Below are positions 1 through 7,614 of a stretch of 35,838 nt of DNA, in pieces. The DNA is taken from contig CAIQWB010000068.1 of NCBI GenBank assembly GCA_903875465.1, forward strand, positions 1-35,838, given 5' to 3'. The notes under the pieces were generated by a model. That model was not told the DNA's origin and ran no database searches. It was given only the letters and a program-made list of their open reading frames with translations. The DNA is from an uncultured Verrucomicrobia subdivision 3 bacterium. Its GTDB lineage: Bacteria > Verrucomicrobiota > Verrucomicrobiia > Limisphaerales > UBA11358. Within the stretch, counting starts at the first letter, position 1. Every line of letters starts with the position of its first letter. The position numbers were made by a program, and so were the translations under genes.

Positions 1-50
1 CCGCCTTAAAATAGTGAAAAAATGATTAAACAGGCCGGAATTGGAAACTT

Positions 51-2186
51 ATGAATGTGGAAACCTTTAAATACGACAACCGGATCGTGCGCGCGTTTGC
101 GATTGCCACGGTGATTTGGGGGATTGTGGGGATGCTGGTGGGCATGCTGGCGGCGGTGGAACTGTTCTACCCCGGGGCGAATTTAAACCTGCAATTCATT
201 ACTTTTGGCCGCATCCGGCCACTGCACACGAACGCGGTGATTTTCGCGTTTGTGGGGAACGGGATGTTCATGGGCATTTATTACTCACTGCAACGGCTGT
301 GCAAGGCGCGGATGTTCAGTGACAAGCTGAGCTGGCTTAATTTCTGGGGCTGGCAAACCATCATTGTCAGTGCCGCCCTGACGCTCCCGCTCGGCTTTAC
401 CACCAGCAAGGAGTATGCGGAACTGGAATGGCCGATCAAGATCGCCATTGCCCTGATCTGGGTGGTCTTTACGATCAATTTGATCGGCACCATCCTGAAA
501 CGCCGCGAGAAGCACATGTATGTGGCGATCTGGTTTTACCTGGCCACCGCCATCACCGTGGCGGTGTTGCACATCACCAATTCAATGACCATGCCGGCGG
601 GCCTGTTCAAGAGCTATTCCATGTATGCCGGTGTGCAGGATGCACTGGTGCAATGGTGGTATGGCCACAATGCCGTGGCGTTCTTTTTGACGACCCCGTA
701 CCTGGGCCTGATGTATTATTTCCTGCCGAAAGCCGCGAATCGACCCGTGTTTTCCTACCGGCTCTCGATCATTCATTTTTGGGCGTTGATTTTTCTATAT
801 ATTTGGGCGGGGCCACATCATTTGCTGTACACGGCGCTGCCCGACTGGGCCCAGTCGCTGGGCATGGTTTTTTCGCTGATGTTAATCGCGCCCTCCTGGG
901 GCGGCATGTTAAATGGATTGCTGACCCTGCGCGGGGTGTGGGACAAGGTGCGCCAGGATCCGGTGTTGAAGTTCATGGTGGTGGCGGTGACAGCGTATGG
1001 CATGTCCACGCTGGAAGGTCCGTTGATGGCCATCAAGTCGGTCAATTCGCTTTCGCATTACACCGACTGGACGATTGCGCACGCGCACTCGGGGGCACTG
1101 GGCTGGAATGGGTTCCTGACCTTCTCCATGCTCTATTATTTGTTCCCGAAACTATACCGCACTAACCTCTGGTCCACCAAGCTGGCGAACTACCATTTCT
1201 GGCTCGGGTTGCTGGGCATGATGTTCTATATCATTCCGATTTACGTGGCTGGCATCACCGAAGGGCTGATGTGGAAGCAGTTCAACAAGGAAGGGTTTCT
1301 GCAATACCCCAACTTTCTCGAAACTATTCTGCAGGTGGTGCCGATGTTCCGGCTCCGGTCGGTGGGCGGCCTGATGTACCTGACGGGCACGTTTTTGATG
1401 GCGTACAATTTGTATCGCACGGCCAGGGCCGGCTCGTTCGAGCCGGACACCGAAGCCCAGGCGGTACCGTGGCAAAGCACCGTGGAAAAACACGGTAAGA
1501 CCGCATTTCACCGCATGCTGGAGGGCAAGCCGCTCATTTTCACCGGCTTGGCCGTAGTCTCCATTCTGATTGGCGGCTTGGTGGAAATTGTCCCGATGTT
1601 CCTGATCAAGGAAAACGTGCCGACCATTGCCAGTGTGAAACCCTACACCCCGTTGGAAGTTCTGGGCCGAGATTTGTACATCCGCGAGGGTTGCCTGGGT
1701 TGCCATTCGCAAATGATCCGCCCGTTCCGTTCGGAAACGGAACGTTACGGCGAGTATTCCAAGGCCGGCGAATTTGTGTATGACCATCCGTTCCTGTGGG
1801 GCTCCGAACGCAAGGGACCGGACCTCGCACGCGAAGGTGGGAAGTATCCGGATGCCTGGCATTTCAACCACATGGATGATCCACGCTCCACCTCGCCGGG
1901 TTCCATCATGCCACGGTATTCGTGGTTGTTAACCCAGAAATTGGAGACGGATTCCCTCCCCGCCCGGCTGAAAGCGCTGCGCCGCATCGGGGTGCCATAT
2001 CCGGAAGGTTTTGAGAACGGGCCCGCACAAAAGGATTTGCAGGCGCAGGCAGACCGGGTTGTCGCCAACCTCAAGCAAGGCGCGGTAAATGCCGATGCCG
2101 ACAAGGAAATCATCGCGCTCATTGCCTACCTGCAACGGCTGGGCACGGACATCAAGGCGGCACCCACCACCACCGCAGCCAAATAA
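51..2186 (+). CDS. ccoNO: cbb3-type cytochrome c oxidase, fused subunits I and II (CcoN-CcoO)
   Basis: Catalytic core of a cbb3 oxidase, a high-affinity terminal oxidase of the inner membrane that reduces oxygen to water. The 711-residue protein joins two subunits. Residues 1 to about 480 are a many-helix CcoN, with WWYGHNAV (H206) and HAHSGALGWN (H344, H346) matching conserved haem/CuB ligand regions. Residues about 490-520 are the CcoO membrane anchor, followed by a mono-haem cytochrome c domain with CLGCH at 548-552 and a downstream IMPRYSWL that offers the axial methionine. CcoN/CcoO fusions are known in several phyla; the single open frame here shows no frameshift. The start has a GGAAA just upstream. 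It heads a co-directional cco cluster. Only 50 bases lie upstream in the window, so its promoter cannot be judged. Confidence 0.96.
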   Translation: MNVETFKYDNRIVRAFAIATVIWGIVGMLVGMLAAVELFYPGANLNLQFITFGRIRPLHTNAVIFAFVGNGMFMGIYYSLQRLCKARMFSDKLSWLNFWGWQTIIVSAALTLPLGFTTSKEYAELEWPIKIAIALIWVVFTINLIGTILKRREKHMYVAIWFYLATAITVAVLHITNSMTMPAGLFKSYSMYAGVQDALVQWWYGHNAVAFFLTTPYLGLMYYFLPKAANRPVFSYRLSIIHFWALIFLYIWAGPHHLLYTALPDWAQSLGMVFSLMLIAPSWGGMLNGLLTLRGVWDKVRQDPVLKFMVVAVTAYGMSTLEGPLMAIKSVNSLSHYTDWTIAHAHSGALGWNGFLTFSMLYYLFPKLYRTNLWSTKLANYHFWLGLLGMMFYIIPIYVAGITEGLMWKQFNKEGFLQYPNFLETILQVVPMFRLRSVGGLMYLTGTFLMAYNLYRTARAGSFEPDTEAQAVPWQSTVEKHGKTAFHRMLEGKPLIFTGLAVVSILIGGLVEIVPMFLIKENVPTIASVKPYTPLEVLGRDLYIREGCLGCHSQMIRPFRSETERYGEYSKAGEFVYDHPFLWGSERKGPDLAREGGKYPDAWHFNHMDDPRSTSPGSIMPRYSWLLTQKLETDSLPARLKALRRIGVPYPEGFENGPAQKDLQAQADRVVANLKQGAVNADADKEIIALIAYLQRLGTDIKAAPTTTAAK

Positions 2187-2200
2187 CCACCGGAGACATT

Positions 2201-2398
2201 ATGTATAAAGAAGTACTGGATAAAATCGATGGCATCGGCCTGTACGGAGCCGTTTCCATCCTCATTTTCTTCGTGTTTTTCAGCGGCATGCTGGTGTGGT
2301 CACTGGCCTTGAAAAAAAATTATCTGCACAAAATGGGCAGCCTGCCACTGGACGGCGGGGAACGCCCGGGAACCCAACATCAAACCATTGAATCCTGA
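2201..2398 (+). CDS. ccoQ: CcoQ/FixQ-like small membrane subunit
   Basis: A 65-residue protein with one membrane helix (about residues 17-37, rich in I, F, V) followed by a short basic, then polar tail. It starts 14 bases after ccoNO behind a good GGAGA ribosome site, and ends 5 bases before ccoP, whose GAGG site overlaps this stop. Size, single helix and position between CcoO and CcoP match CcoQ, the small stabilising subunit of cbb3 oxidases. The sequence itself has little diagnostic signal, so the name rests mainly on position. Confidence 0.8.
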   Translation: MYKEVLDKIDGIGLYGAVSILIFFVFFSGMLVWSLALKKNYLHKMGSLPLDGGERPGTQHQTIES

Positions 2399-2403
2399 GG
2401 TAT

Positions 2404-2994
2404 ATGAGTAACCATTCCCAAGACCCCTTGTTGCTGGATCATGAATATGACGGCATTCGCGAATTGGACAACAAACTGCCCCGCTGGTGGGTGTGGTTGT
2501 TTTACATCACGATCATCTTCTCGGCGATTTACCTGGCTTACTATCATGTGGTCAAAGCCGGACCGCTGTCAGCCGGTGAATACACTGCGGAGATGAAGCT
2601 CGGCAACGAACTCAAATCGGCCGCCATGGGCAAGTTTGAGGCGGGCATTCCGGCTCTCCAGCCGGCCGCGGACCCGGTGGTGCTGGAGGGCGGGCGGCAG
2701 ATTTACACGAAGTTCTGCGCTCCGTGCCATCGGGCGGACGGTGGCGGTCTGGTGGGTCCAAACCTGACGGATGATTACTGGATCCACGGCAGCAAGTATG
2801 CCGACACTGTAACTGTCATCTGGAACGGCGTGCCCGCCAAAGGGATGATTACGTGGAAGTCCACCCTCAAGCCGGACGAAATCCAGGCGGTGGCCAGCTA
2901 CCTCTACACCTTGCGCGGGGCGAAACTCGCCACGCCCGGCAAACCTCCGGAAAATCAGACCCCGGTGAAGACGGCTCCCTCAGGCTTTGAGTGA
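2404..2994 (+). CDS. ccoP: cbb3 oxidase subunit III (CcoP), mono-haem form
   Basis: Membrane-anchored cytochrome c that passes electrons to the CcoNO core. Residues 10-26 (HEYDGIRELDNKLPRWW) are the typical FixP N-terminal motif, followed by a helix at about 27-47. The soluble part has a single haem-binding motif, CAPCH at 105-109, then GGGLVGPNLTDDYW and a GMITWK region that can supply the methionine ligand. Typical CcoP is about 300 residues with two haem motifs. This one is 196 residues with one, and the reading frame is intact, so it appears to be a naturally short form. The last residues are Pro/Lys rich. It belongs to the cco operon. Confidence 0.93.
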   Translation: MSNHSQDPLLLDHEYDGIRELDNKLPRWWVWLFYITIIFSAIYLAYYHVVKAGPLSAGEYTAEMKLGNELKSAAMGKFEAGIPALQPAADPVVLEGGRQIYTKFCAPCHRADGGGLVGPNLTDDYWIHGSKYADTVTVIWNGVPAKGMITWKSTLKPDEIQAVASYLYTLRGAKLATPGKPPENQTPVKTAPSGFE

Positions 2995-3002
2995 TCCTAG
3001 CG

Positions 3003-3028
3003 GGTGGGCGGAACCAACTCCGCCCACC
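3003..3028 (+). other. Perfect 10-bp hairpin between ccoP and ccoG
   Basis: GGTGGGCGGA (3003-3012) pairs perfectly with TCCGCCCACC (3019-3028) around a 6-base loop, directly after the ccoP stop. It is followed by TTAATAATAT rather than a T-run, so it is a weak terminator at best. It may be an attenuator, an RNA-processing site or an mRNA stabiliser that lowers ccoG expression relative to the structural subunits. An in-frame GTG at 3004 lies inside the stem, which is one reason to place the ccoG start at the ATG at 3040. Confidence 0.75.
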
Positions 3029-3039
3029 TTAATAATATC

Positions 3040-4482
3040 ATGCCCGCACCCAAACCCAATAACCCCAAATCGCCAGCGCCGCCCACCGACGATTTTCGTG
3101 ACCACATCGCCACGGCCGAGGCAGATGGTCGACGGCGGTGGCTGTTTCCACGCCAGGTCAGTGGCAAGTATTACCGCTGGCGGACCTGGTTGAGTTGGTT
3201 GCTGCTGGTGATCATGTTTTCCGGCCCGTTTATCACCATCAACGGCAATCCCCTGCTGCTGATGAACATCCCCGAGCGCAAGTTTGTGGTGCTGGGGCAG
3301 ATTTTCTGGCCCCAGGACATGATCATCTTTGCTTTTGCGATCCTGTTGTTTTTCACGGGCGTGGTAATTTTCACCACGGCTTTTGGGCGGCTGTGGTGCG
3401 GCTGGGCCTGCCCGCAAACGGTCATGATGGAAATGGTGTTTCGCAAAATTGAGTATCTCATCGAAGGTGACGCCCCGGAACAAAAAGCCCTGGCGCGAGC
3501 CCCGTGGACTGGTAAAAAAATCACCAAACGCGCCCTCAAGCACACGATTTTCCTGGCCTTGTCCTTCCTGGTGGGCAACGTGCTGCTGAGTTACATCATC
3601 GGCTGGCGGGAACTGTATCAGATCGTGATCGATCCCCCGGCCCTCCATGTGACCGGGCTGACGTTCATGATTTTATTTTCCCTCCTGTTCTACGGCATTT
3701 TTGCCCGGTTCCGGGAGCAAGCCTGCACGTTCATTTGTCCCTATGGCAGATTTCAATCGGCCTTGCTGGATGAAAACTCCATTGTGGTGGCCTATGACTA
3801 CAAACGCGGGGAAAAGCGGGGGCCTTTGCGGCATGAACAAAAATTTGGCGAACGGCGGTTCGCGGGCTTTGGCGATTGCGTGGCCTGCCATCAGTGCGTG
3901 GCGGTTTGTCCCACGGGCATTGACATCCGAAACGGCACACAGATGGAATGCGTGCATTGCACGGCGTGCATGGATGCGTGTGACCACGTCATGCAGCGGA
4001 CTGGCGCGGCCCCGGGATTGATTCGCTATGCTTCACTGAATGGCATCGAACGGGGAGAGAGCTTGCGCGTGACCCCACGGTTGGTGGGCTATTCAGTGGT
4101 GCTGGTGGTGCTGGCCATCATTCTGGGAGTGCTGTTGTTCAACCGTTCGGACGCCGAGGCCACCCTGCTGCGTGCGCCGGGCTCGCTCTTCCAACAAATG
4201 CCGGATGGCCGCTTTAGTAATTTGTACACCGTGCAACTCATTAATAAAACCTCGCGAGATTTGCCGGTGGAATTGAAGTTGGAAAGTCCCGCGGGATCAC
4301 TGGAAATCATGGGTGCGGGTACGATTCTGGTGCCGGCCCAAAAGTTGTCGGAAAATTCGGTCATCCTTGAGCTCGATACCAATGCCATGCGCTCCGGCAC
4401 CACCCCGGTGGTCATCGGGGTGTATTCCAACGGCAAGAAAATACAAACCTTGAAGACCGCCTTTGTTGGTCCGCGCAATTAA
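3040..4482 (+). CDS. ccoG: CcoG/FixG-type cytochrome c oxidase accessory protein
   Basis: A membrane ferredoxin-like protein needed for cbb3 oxidase assembly; the family is linked to Cu(II) reduction for CuB insertion. From the ATG at 3040 it has 480 residues, with an N-terminal soluble stretch, several membrane helices and two 4Fe-4S motifs: C280xxC283xxC286xxxC290P and C304xxC307xxC310xxxC314. CGWACPQT and CTFICPYGRFQ in the membrane part are also typical of FixG. The C-terminal third is an Ig-like FixG domain after another helix (about residues 350-370). A GTG at 3004 would add 12 residues but lies in a hairpin. It follows ccoP by 45 bases and precedes fixH by 9. Confidence 0.95.
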   Translation: MPAPKPNNPKSPAPPTDDFRDHIATAEADGRRRWLFPRQVSGKYYRWRTWLSWLLLVIMFSGPFITINGNPLLLMNIPERKFVVLGQIFWPQDMIIFAFAILLFFTGVVIFTTAFGRLWCGWACPQTVMMEMVFRKIEYLIEGDAPEQKALARAPWTGKKITKRALKHTIFLALSFLVGNVLLSYIIGWRELYQIVIDPPALHVTGLTFMILFSLLFYGIFARFREQACTFICPYGRFQSALLDENSIVVAYDYKRGEKRGPLRHEQKFGERRFAGFGDCVACHQCVAVCPTGIDIRNGTQMECVHCTACMDACDHVMQRTGAAPGLIRYASLNGIERGESLRVTPRLVGYSVVLVVLAIILGVLLFNRSDAEATLLRAPGSLFQQMPDGRFSNLYTVQLINKTSRDLPVELKLESPAGSLEIMGAGTILVPAQKLSENSVILELDTNAMRSGTTPVVIGVYSNGKKIQTLKTAFVGPRN

Positions 4483-4491
4483 CCAATAAAC

Positions 4492-4950
4492 ATGAAAACC
4501 TCACGTAATCTCTGGCCCTATGGTCTGTTTGCCGCCTTTGGGCTGTTCTTCGCCGGCATGGCCACGGTCGTAACCATTGCGGCAACCCACCAAGAAAACC
4601 TGATTTGCGCCAACTATTATGAAAATGAACTGAATTACCAGAGCCAACTGGATGGCGCCGTCCGGGCCAAAACCGCCGGGGCGGGAATTCACTATGATGC
4701 CCGGGCAAGGTCATTAGTAATTGCACTGCCAGCCGGTCAGGTGACCTCCAAATTATCCGGCTCCATCCAGCTCTATCGGGCGGATGCACCGGAAAAGGAC
4801 CGCACCCTGGCCTTTCAACCGGGCAAGGACGGCCGGCAAATCCTGGACGTCGGGAAATTTGCCACCGGCCCCTGGCAGCTGCGAGTAACCTGGGAAGCGG
4901 CTGGCGCGGGGTATTATTTGGAACAGAAATTTGTGGTGCCCGCTACCTGA
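4492..4950 (+). CDS. ccoH: FixH/CcoH-like protein
   Basis: A 152-residue protein with one N-terminal membrane helix (about residues 10-30) and a periplasmic beta-rich domain. The segment after the helix (ENLICANYYENELNYQSQLD) matches the 'xYYxxxLxYQxxID' pattern of FixH, and the C-terminus has the typical GPWQLRVTWE...YYLEQKF ending. FixH/CcoH helps assemble or stabilise cbb3 oxidase. It starts 9 bases after ccoG, and its stop lies 1 base before the next ATG, so co-translation is likely. No CcoI copper ATPase or CcoS gene follows inside this cluster. Confidence 0.88.
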   Translation: MKTSRNLWPYGLFAAFGLFFAGMATVVTIAATHQENLICANYYENELNYQSQLDGAVRAKTAGAGIHYDARARSLVIALPAGQVTSKLSGSIQLYRADAPEKDRTLAFQPGKDGRQILDVGKFATGPWQLRVTWEAAGAGYYLEQKFVVPAT

Positions 4951-4951
4951 C

Positions 4952-5641
4952 ATGGATTTCATATTAGCCATGGCCTTGGGGTTGCTGGGCAGCTTGCACT
5001 GCGCGGCAATGTGCGGACCCTTGCAGCTGGCGTTGCCCGTGCCGCCGGGCGGGCCGGGCCGGTTGGTAATGGGCCGACTCCTTTACCAACTCGGACGGAT
5101 CTGCACTTATGCCCTGCTGGGAGTATTGGCCGGACTGGCCGGCAAATCATTAGTGCTGGCCGGCGTGCAGCGCTGGCTCTCCTTGGCCCTGGGCCTGGCC
5201 ATCCTGGCGGGATTTTTCCTGTCCCAAAAAGCCGCCTTGTCCGCTCCTGTTGTGCAGGGTGTGGGGCACTTGAAAGCAGCCATGGGCCGGCAGTTGCGGC
5301 AGCGCCATTGGCGTTCGCTGCTATTATTGGGTGCCTTGAATGGCCTGTTGCCTTGCGGATTGGTTTATGTGGCCATGGCGGGCGCGGTGGCGCAGGGAAC
5401 CCTGCTTTCCGGCGTCTGGTTCATGGGGGCTTTTGGACTGGGAACGACCCCCACCATGCTGGCGATTAGCTTGTCGGGACGCCTCCTGCCTTTGGGAGTG
5501 CGGGTAAAATTGCGCTCGGCCATTCCGGTGGGAGTATGCTTGCTGGCGGGCCTGTTGATTTTGCGCGGCATGTCGCTGGGCATACCTTACGTGAGCCCCA
5601 ATTTGGCCGGCGCTCAGACAGGTTGTTGCCCTGCGCCTTAA
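4952..5641 (+). CDS. SafE/DsbD-like membrane protein of cbb3 clusters
   Basis: A 229-residue, very hydrophobic protein with about six membrane helices. The start, with GLLGSLHCAAMCGPLQLAL, carries the GSxHCxxMCG motif of the sulfite-exporter TauE/SafE-like (DsbD_2) family that commonly follows ccoGH. A second conserved motif, NGLLPCGLVYVAM, lies near the middle. The paired Cys motifs in membrane segments suggest thiol/disulfide or copper handling during oxidase maturation; true sulfite export is unlikely. The ATG at 4952 is chosen because it directly abuts the ccoH stop; a TTG at 4931 would overlap ccoH. The last residues (TGCCPAP) add a Cys pair. The gene ends the cco cluster. Confidence 0.87.
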   Translation: MDFILAMALGLLGSLHCAAMCGPLQLALPVPPGGPGRLVMGRLLYQLGRICTYALLGVLAGLAGKSLVLAGVQRWLSLALGLAILAGFFLSQKAALSAPVVQGVGHLKAAMGRQLRQRHWRSLLLLGALNGLLPCGLVYVAMAGAVAQGTLLSGVWFMGAFGLGTTPTMLAISLSGRLLPLGVRVKLRSAIPVGVCLLAGLLILRGMSLGIPYVSPNLAGAQTGCCPAP

Positions 5642-5671
5642 GCGGACCGGCCAGTCACTCAATCGTTTCCA

Positions 5672-6124
5672 TTATGCCTCGCCGGGCTGGCTTGCGGTCG
5701 GCGTATCACTCTGCCCACCGGCTTTGCCCATGGTTAGCTCACCAAACCGCCGGTATTTAACCGGCTGGCCATCCGCCACCGGCCAGACCTTGCCGGCCGC
5801 ATTGAATTTGGGATGGAGGGTTACAATCAGCAATTCCTCTCGATGCCGGGCGGCGGCTTCAGTGGGACATTCGTCCCATTCAATCCGGGTAACCTGGTAT
5901 AACAAACGAATGATCCGGCGGGACATCCTCTCCGGATTTGCCACGCGGTAACTCCCCAACCGCCGGCGCAAGCTTTTAGCCTTGCCCACGTAGAGCACCC
6001 CCTCCTGCGGGCCACAGAGAAAATATACTCCCGGACGGTCGGGCAACTGGCGGAAAAAGTCCTCTCCCAGCCGGTCCACCAAAGGCCGGGGCGGGGGCAG
6101 CAGCCAGAGTTGACCGGCACTCAT
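5672..6124 (-). CDS. Single-domain GIY-YIG nuclease, UvrC-N-like
   Basis: A 150-residue protein with a complete GIY-YIG core: PGVYFL (about 30-35), VLYVGKAKSLRRRL (about 43-56) and a later conserved Glu in HREELLIVTLHPKFN (about 92-106). The core is closest in pattern to the N-terminal nuclease domain of UvrC and the Pol III epsilon-associated Cho nuclease, but there is no UvrBC or C-terminal RNase H-like part. The C-terminal 30 residues are polar and probably disordered. It may cut DNA at lesions or branched structures; the exact substrate is unknown. It is convergent with the preceding cco cluster (30 bases between stops) and divergent from a pseudopilin gene. Confidence 0.85.
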   Translation of the reverse strand: MSAGQLWLLPPPRPLVDRLGEDFFRQLPDRPGVYFLCGPQEGVLYVGKAKSLRRRLGSYRVANPERMSRRIIRLLYQVTRIEWDECPTEAAARHREELLIVTLHPKFNAAGKVWPVADGQPVKYRRFGELTMGKAGGQSDTPTASQPGEA

Positions 6125-6243
6125 CGCGCCTCCGGCAACAATTGTTTAGCCATACCCGCTTACTATCACCAGTCTGCGGAAAAAATCCAGCCAATCCCAT
6201 GGTGCCTGCCGTTCAGGCCGCATCCGCAGCAGTGAATCACCGG

Positions 6244-6271
6244 TTGACAGAATAAAATCTTTGGATAATCT
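6244..6271 (+). promoter_or_regulatory. Possible promoter for the pseudopilin gene
   Basis: TTGACA at 6244-6249, a perfect -35 box, is followed by GGATAATCT. The best -10 choices are TAATCT with a 16-base gap or GATAAT with a short 14-base gap, so neither is ideal. The rest of the 219-base divergent gap (6125-6343) shows no other clear signal. Confidence 0.3.
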
Positions 6272-6343
6272 TTTGATACAGCCTTGTAACACAATTAAGT
6301 CCAGATGCGCGCACACATTTTCACCTGTAAATCGAATCAACCC

Positions 6344-7171
6344 ATGAAAAAATCCAGCATTCTACCATCCTCGGTTCGCCATTCGTCTGGCCGGGTCCAG
6401 CATGTTGGCTTCACCCTCATTGAATTGCTCGTGGTCATAGCCATTATCGCGATTCTCGCGGCGATGCTTTTACCGGCACTCGCCAGCGCCAAAAACCGCG
6501 CCCAACGCACGGTCGATCTCAACAATAACCGCCAAATCTTGATTTCCGCCAACATTTATACCACCGATAACAAGGATATTTTACCGGGCTGCGGGTGGGG
6601 CACGACCGATAATTGCTGGGCTTATGGGGCTAATATTCCCGCCGGCTCGGCCACGTCACCAACTACTTTTGCCTTGCAACTGGCCCAGCAATTAACCTTT
6701 TGGCAAAAAAGCGAGCTCTATCCGGTGCTTAAAAACCCGACCATTTTAATGTGTCCGGCGGATGTGGTGAACACGCTTTATTATCAACGTTCCATTTACA
6801 TCACCAGCTATGTGTGGAATGGTTCCATTTGCGGCTTTGGCTCCCCGGGCGGCCCACGGGCAGGTATTGCCCCGCGCAGTTATAAGGTCACCGCCTTCAA
6901 GCCCATGAGCATTATTCAATGGGAGACGGATGAAAGAACGCCCTTTTATTTCAATGATTGCTCCAGCTTTCCCGATGAAGGCATTTCCGCCCGCCACGGC
7001 AAGGGAGCCACGGTTGGGTTGGTTTCGGGCTCCACCTCAAGCATCATCCTGGCAGAATATTACGGGAATACCTACGCTGGCGCTGCCGGCGCACGGGGGG
7101 CCAACATTCCCGCCAATATGCTGCCCAACGTCATTTGGAATAATCCGGGAACTGCGAATGGCCTCCCTTGA
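6344..7171 (+). CDS. Type II secretion-like pseudopilin (prepilin N-methylation motif)
   Basis: A 275-residue secreted protein. After a 22-residue leader ending in Gly, it has the type IV prepilin cleavage site G|FTLIE (F23 to E27, with the +5 Glu), then a hydrophobic helix with [17 protein letters not shown] and ASAKNRAQ. This form is greatly expanded in Verrucomicrobiota, Lentisphaerota and Planctomycetota, where many lone copies occur. The C-terminal half is a small globular domain with [18 protein letters not shown], resembling the RHGGGAN-type ending of that family. The ATG at 6344 (MKKSS) gives a normal leader; an upstream ATG at 6305 would lengthen it by 13 residues. No other secretion genes are nearby, so its filament is unknown. 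Confidence 0.85.
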   Translation: MKKSSILPSSVRHSSGRVQHVGFTLIELLVVIAIIAILAAMLLPALASAKNRAQRTVDLNNNRQILISANIYTTDNKDILPGCGWGTTDNCWAYGANIPAGSATSPTTFALQLAQQLTFWQKSELYPVLKNPTILMCPADVVNTLYYQRSIYITSYVWNGSICGFGSPGGPRAGIAPRSYKVTAFKPMSIIQWETDERTPFYFNDCSSFPDEGISARHGKGATVGLVSGSTSSIILAEYYGNTYAGAAGARGANIPANMLPNVIWNNPGTANGLP

Positions 7172-7188
7172 ATTTTAAAAATACCACC

Positions 7189-7608
7189 ATGTACTCGATT
7201 AATCATTCCCGCAAATTGCCCCTGACTGTTTTCGGGCTCACCCTCGTTTTGGCCTTGTCTGCCTGTTCAAAAAAGGCAACCGTGGCGGCCACCCCGCCTC
7301 CTCCCGCCGATGCGTCGGCGGCGACGCCCCCGCCGACCGCACCGGTCAATGTTCCGGCCTCCAGCGACGTTAATCAATCCATGGCGGCCTTTGACAAGGC
7401 CATGCAGCAACGGGCTTATGACCAGGCCGTGGCCAATCTGTTGGCCGTGCAAAATCAAAAAAACCTGAGCGATCAGCAAGCCCGCGAAGCGCGCAACCGC
7501 ATGGCCGCGCTGCAAAAGAACCTGGCTAACGGGGTCGCCGCCGGGGATCCCAATGCCATTGCCGCCGCCAACCAACTGCGCGCGGCCGCCCGCAGCCAGC
7601 ATCAGTAA
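7189..7608 (+). CDS. Small lipoprotein of unknown function
   Basis: A 139-residue protein with a lipoprotein signal peptide: basic start, hydrophobic core and lipobox LSAC with Cys26. Next is a Pro/Ala/Thr-rich, probably flexible linker (about residues 30-60), then an Ala/Gln-rich helical region (about 65-135) with AFDKAMQQRAYDQAVANLLAVQ, resembling a single TPR-like helical pair. It is likely an outer-membrane or periplasm-facing lipoprotein. It starts 17 bases after the pseudopilin and may be co-transcribed. An alternative TTG start at 7168 overlaps the previous stop but adds residues before the signal peptide, so the ATG at 7189 is preferred. It is convergent with the lyase gene 6 bases away. 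Confidence 0.7.
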   Translation: MYSINHSRKLPLTVFGLTLVLALSACSKKATVAATPPPPADASAATPPPTAPVNVPASSDVNQSMAAFDKAMQQRAYDQAVANLLAVQNQKNLSDQQAREARNRMAALQKNLANGVAAGDPNAIAAANQLRAAARSQHQ

Positions 7609-7614
7609 ATCCCT

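Noticed and set aside
1152-1871. Minus-strand open frame opposite ccoNO
   Set aside because: Antisense to conserved oxidase sequence including the haem motif; no independent evidence of coding.
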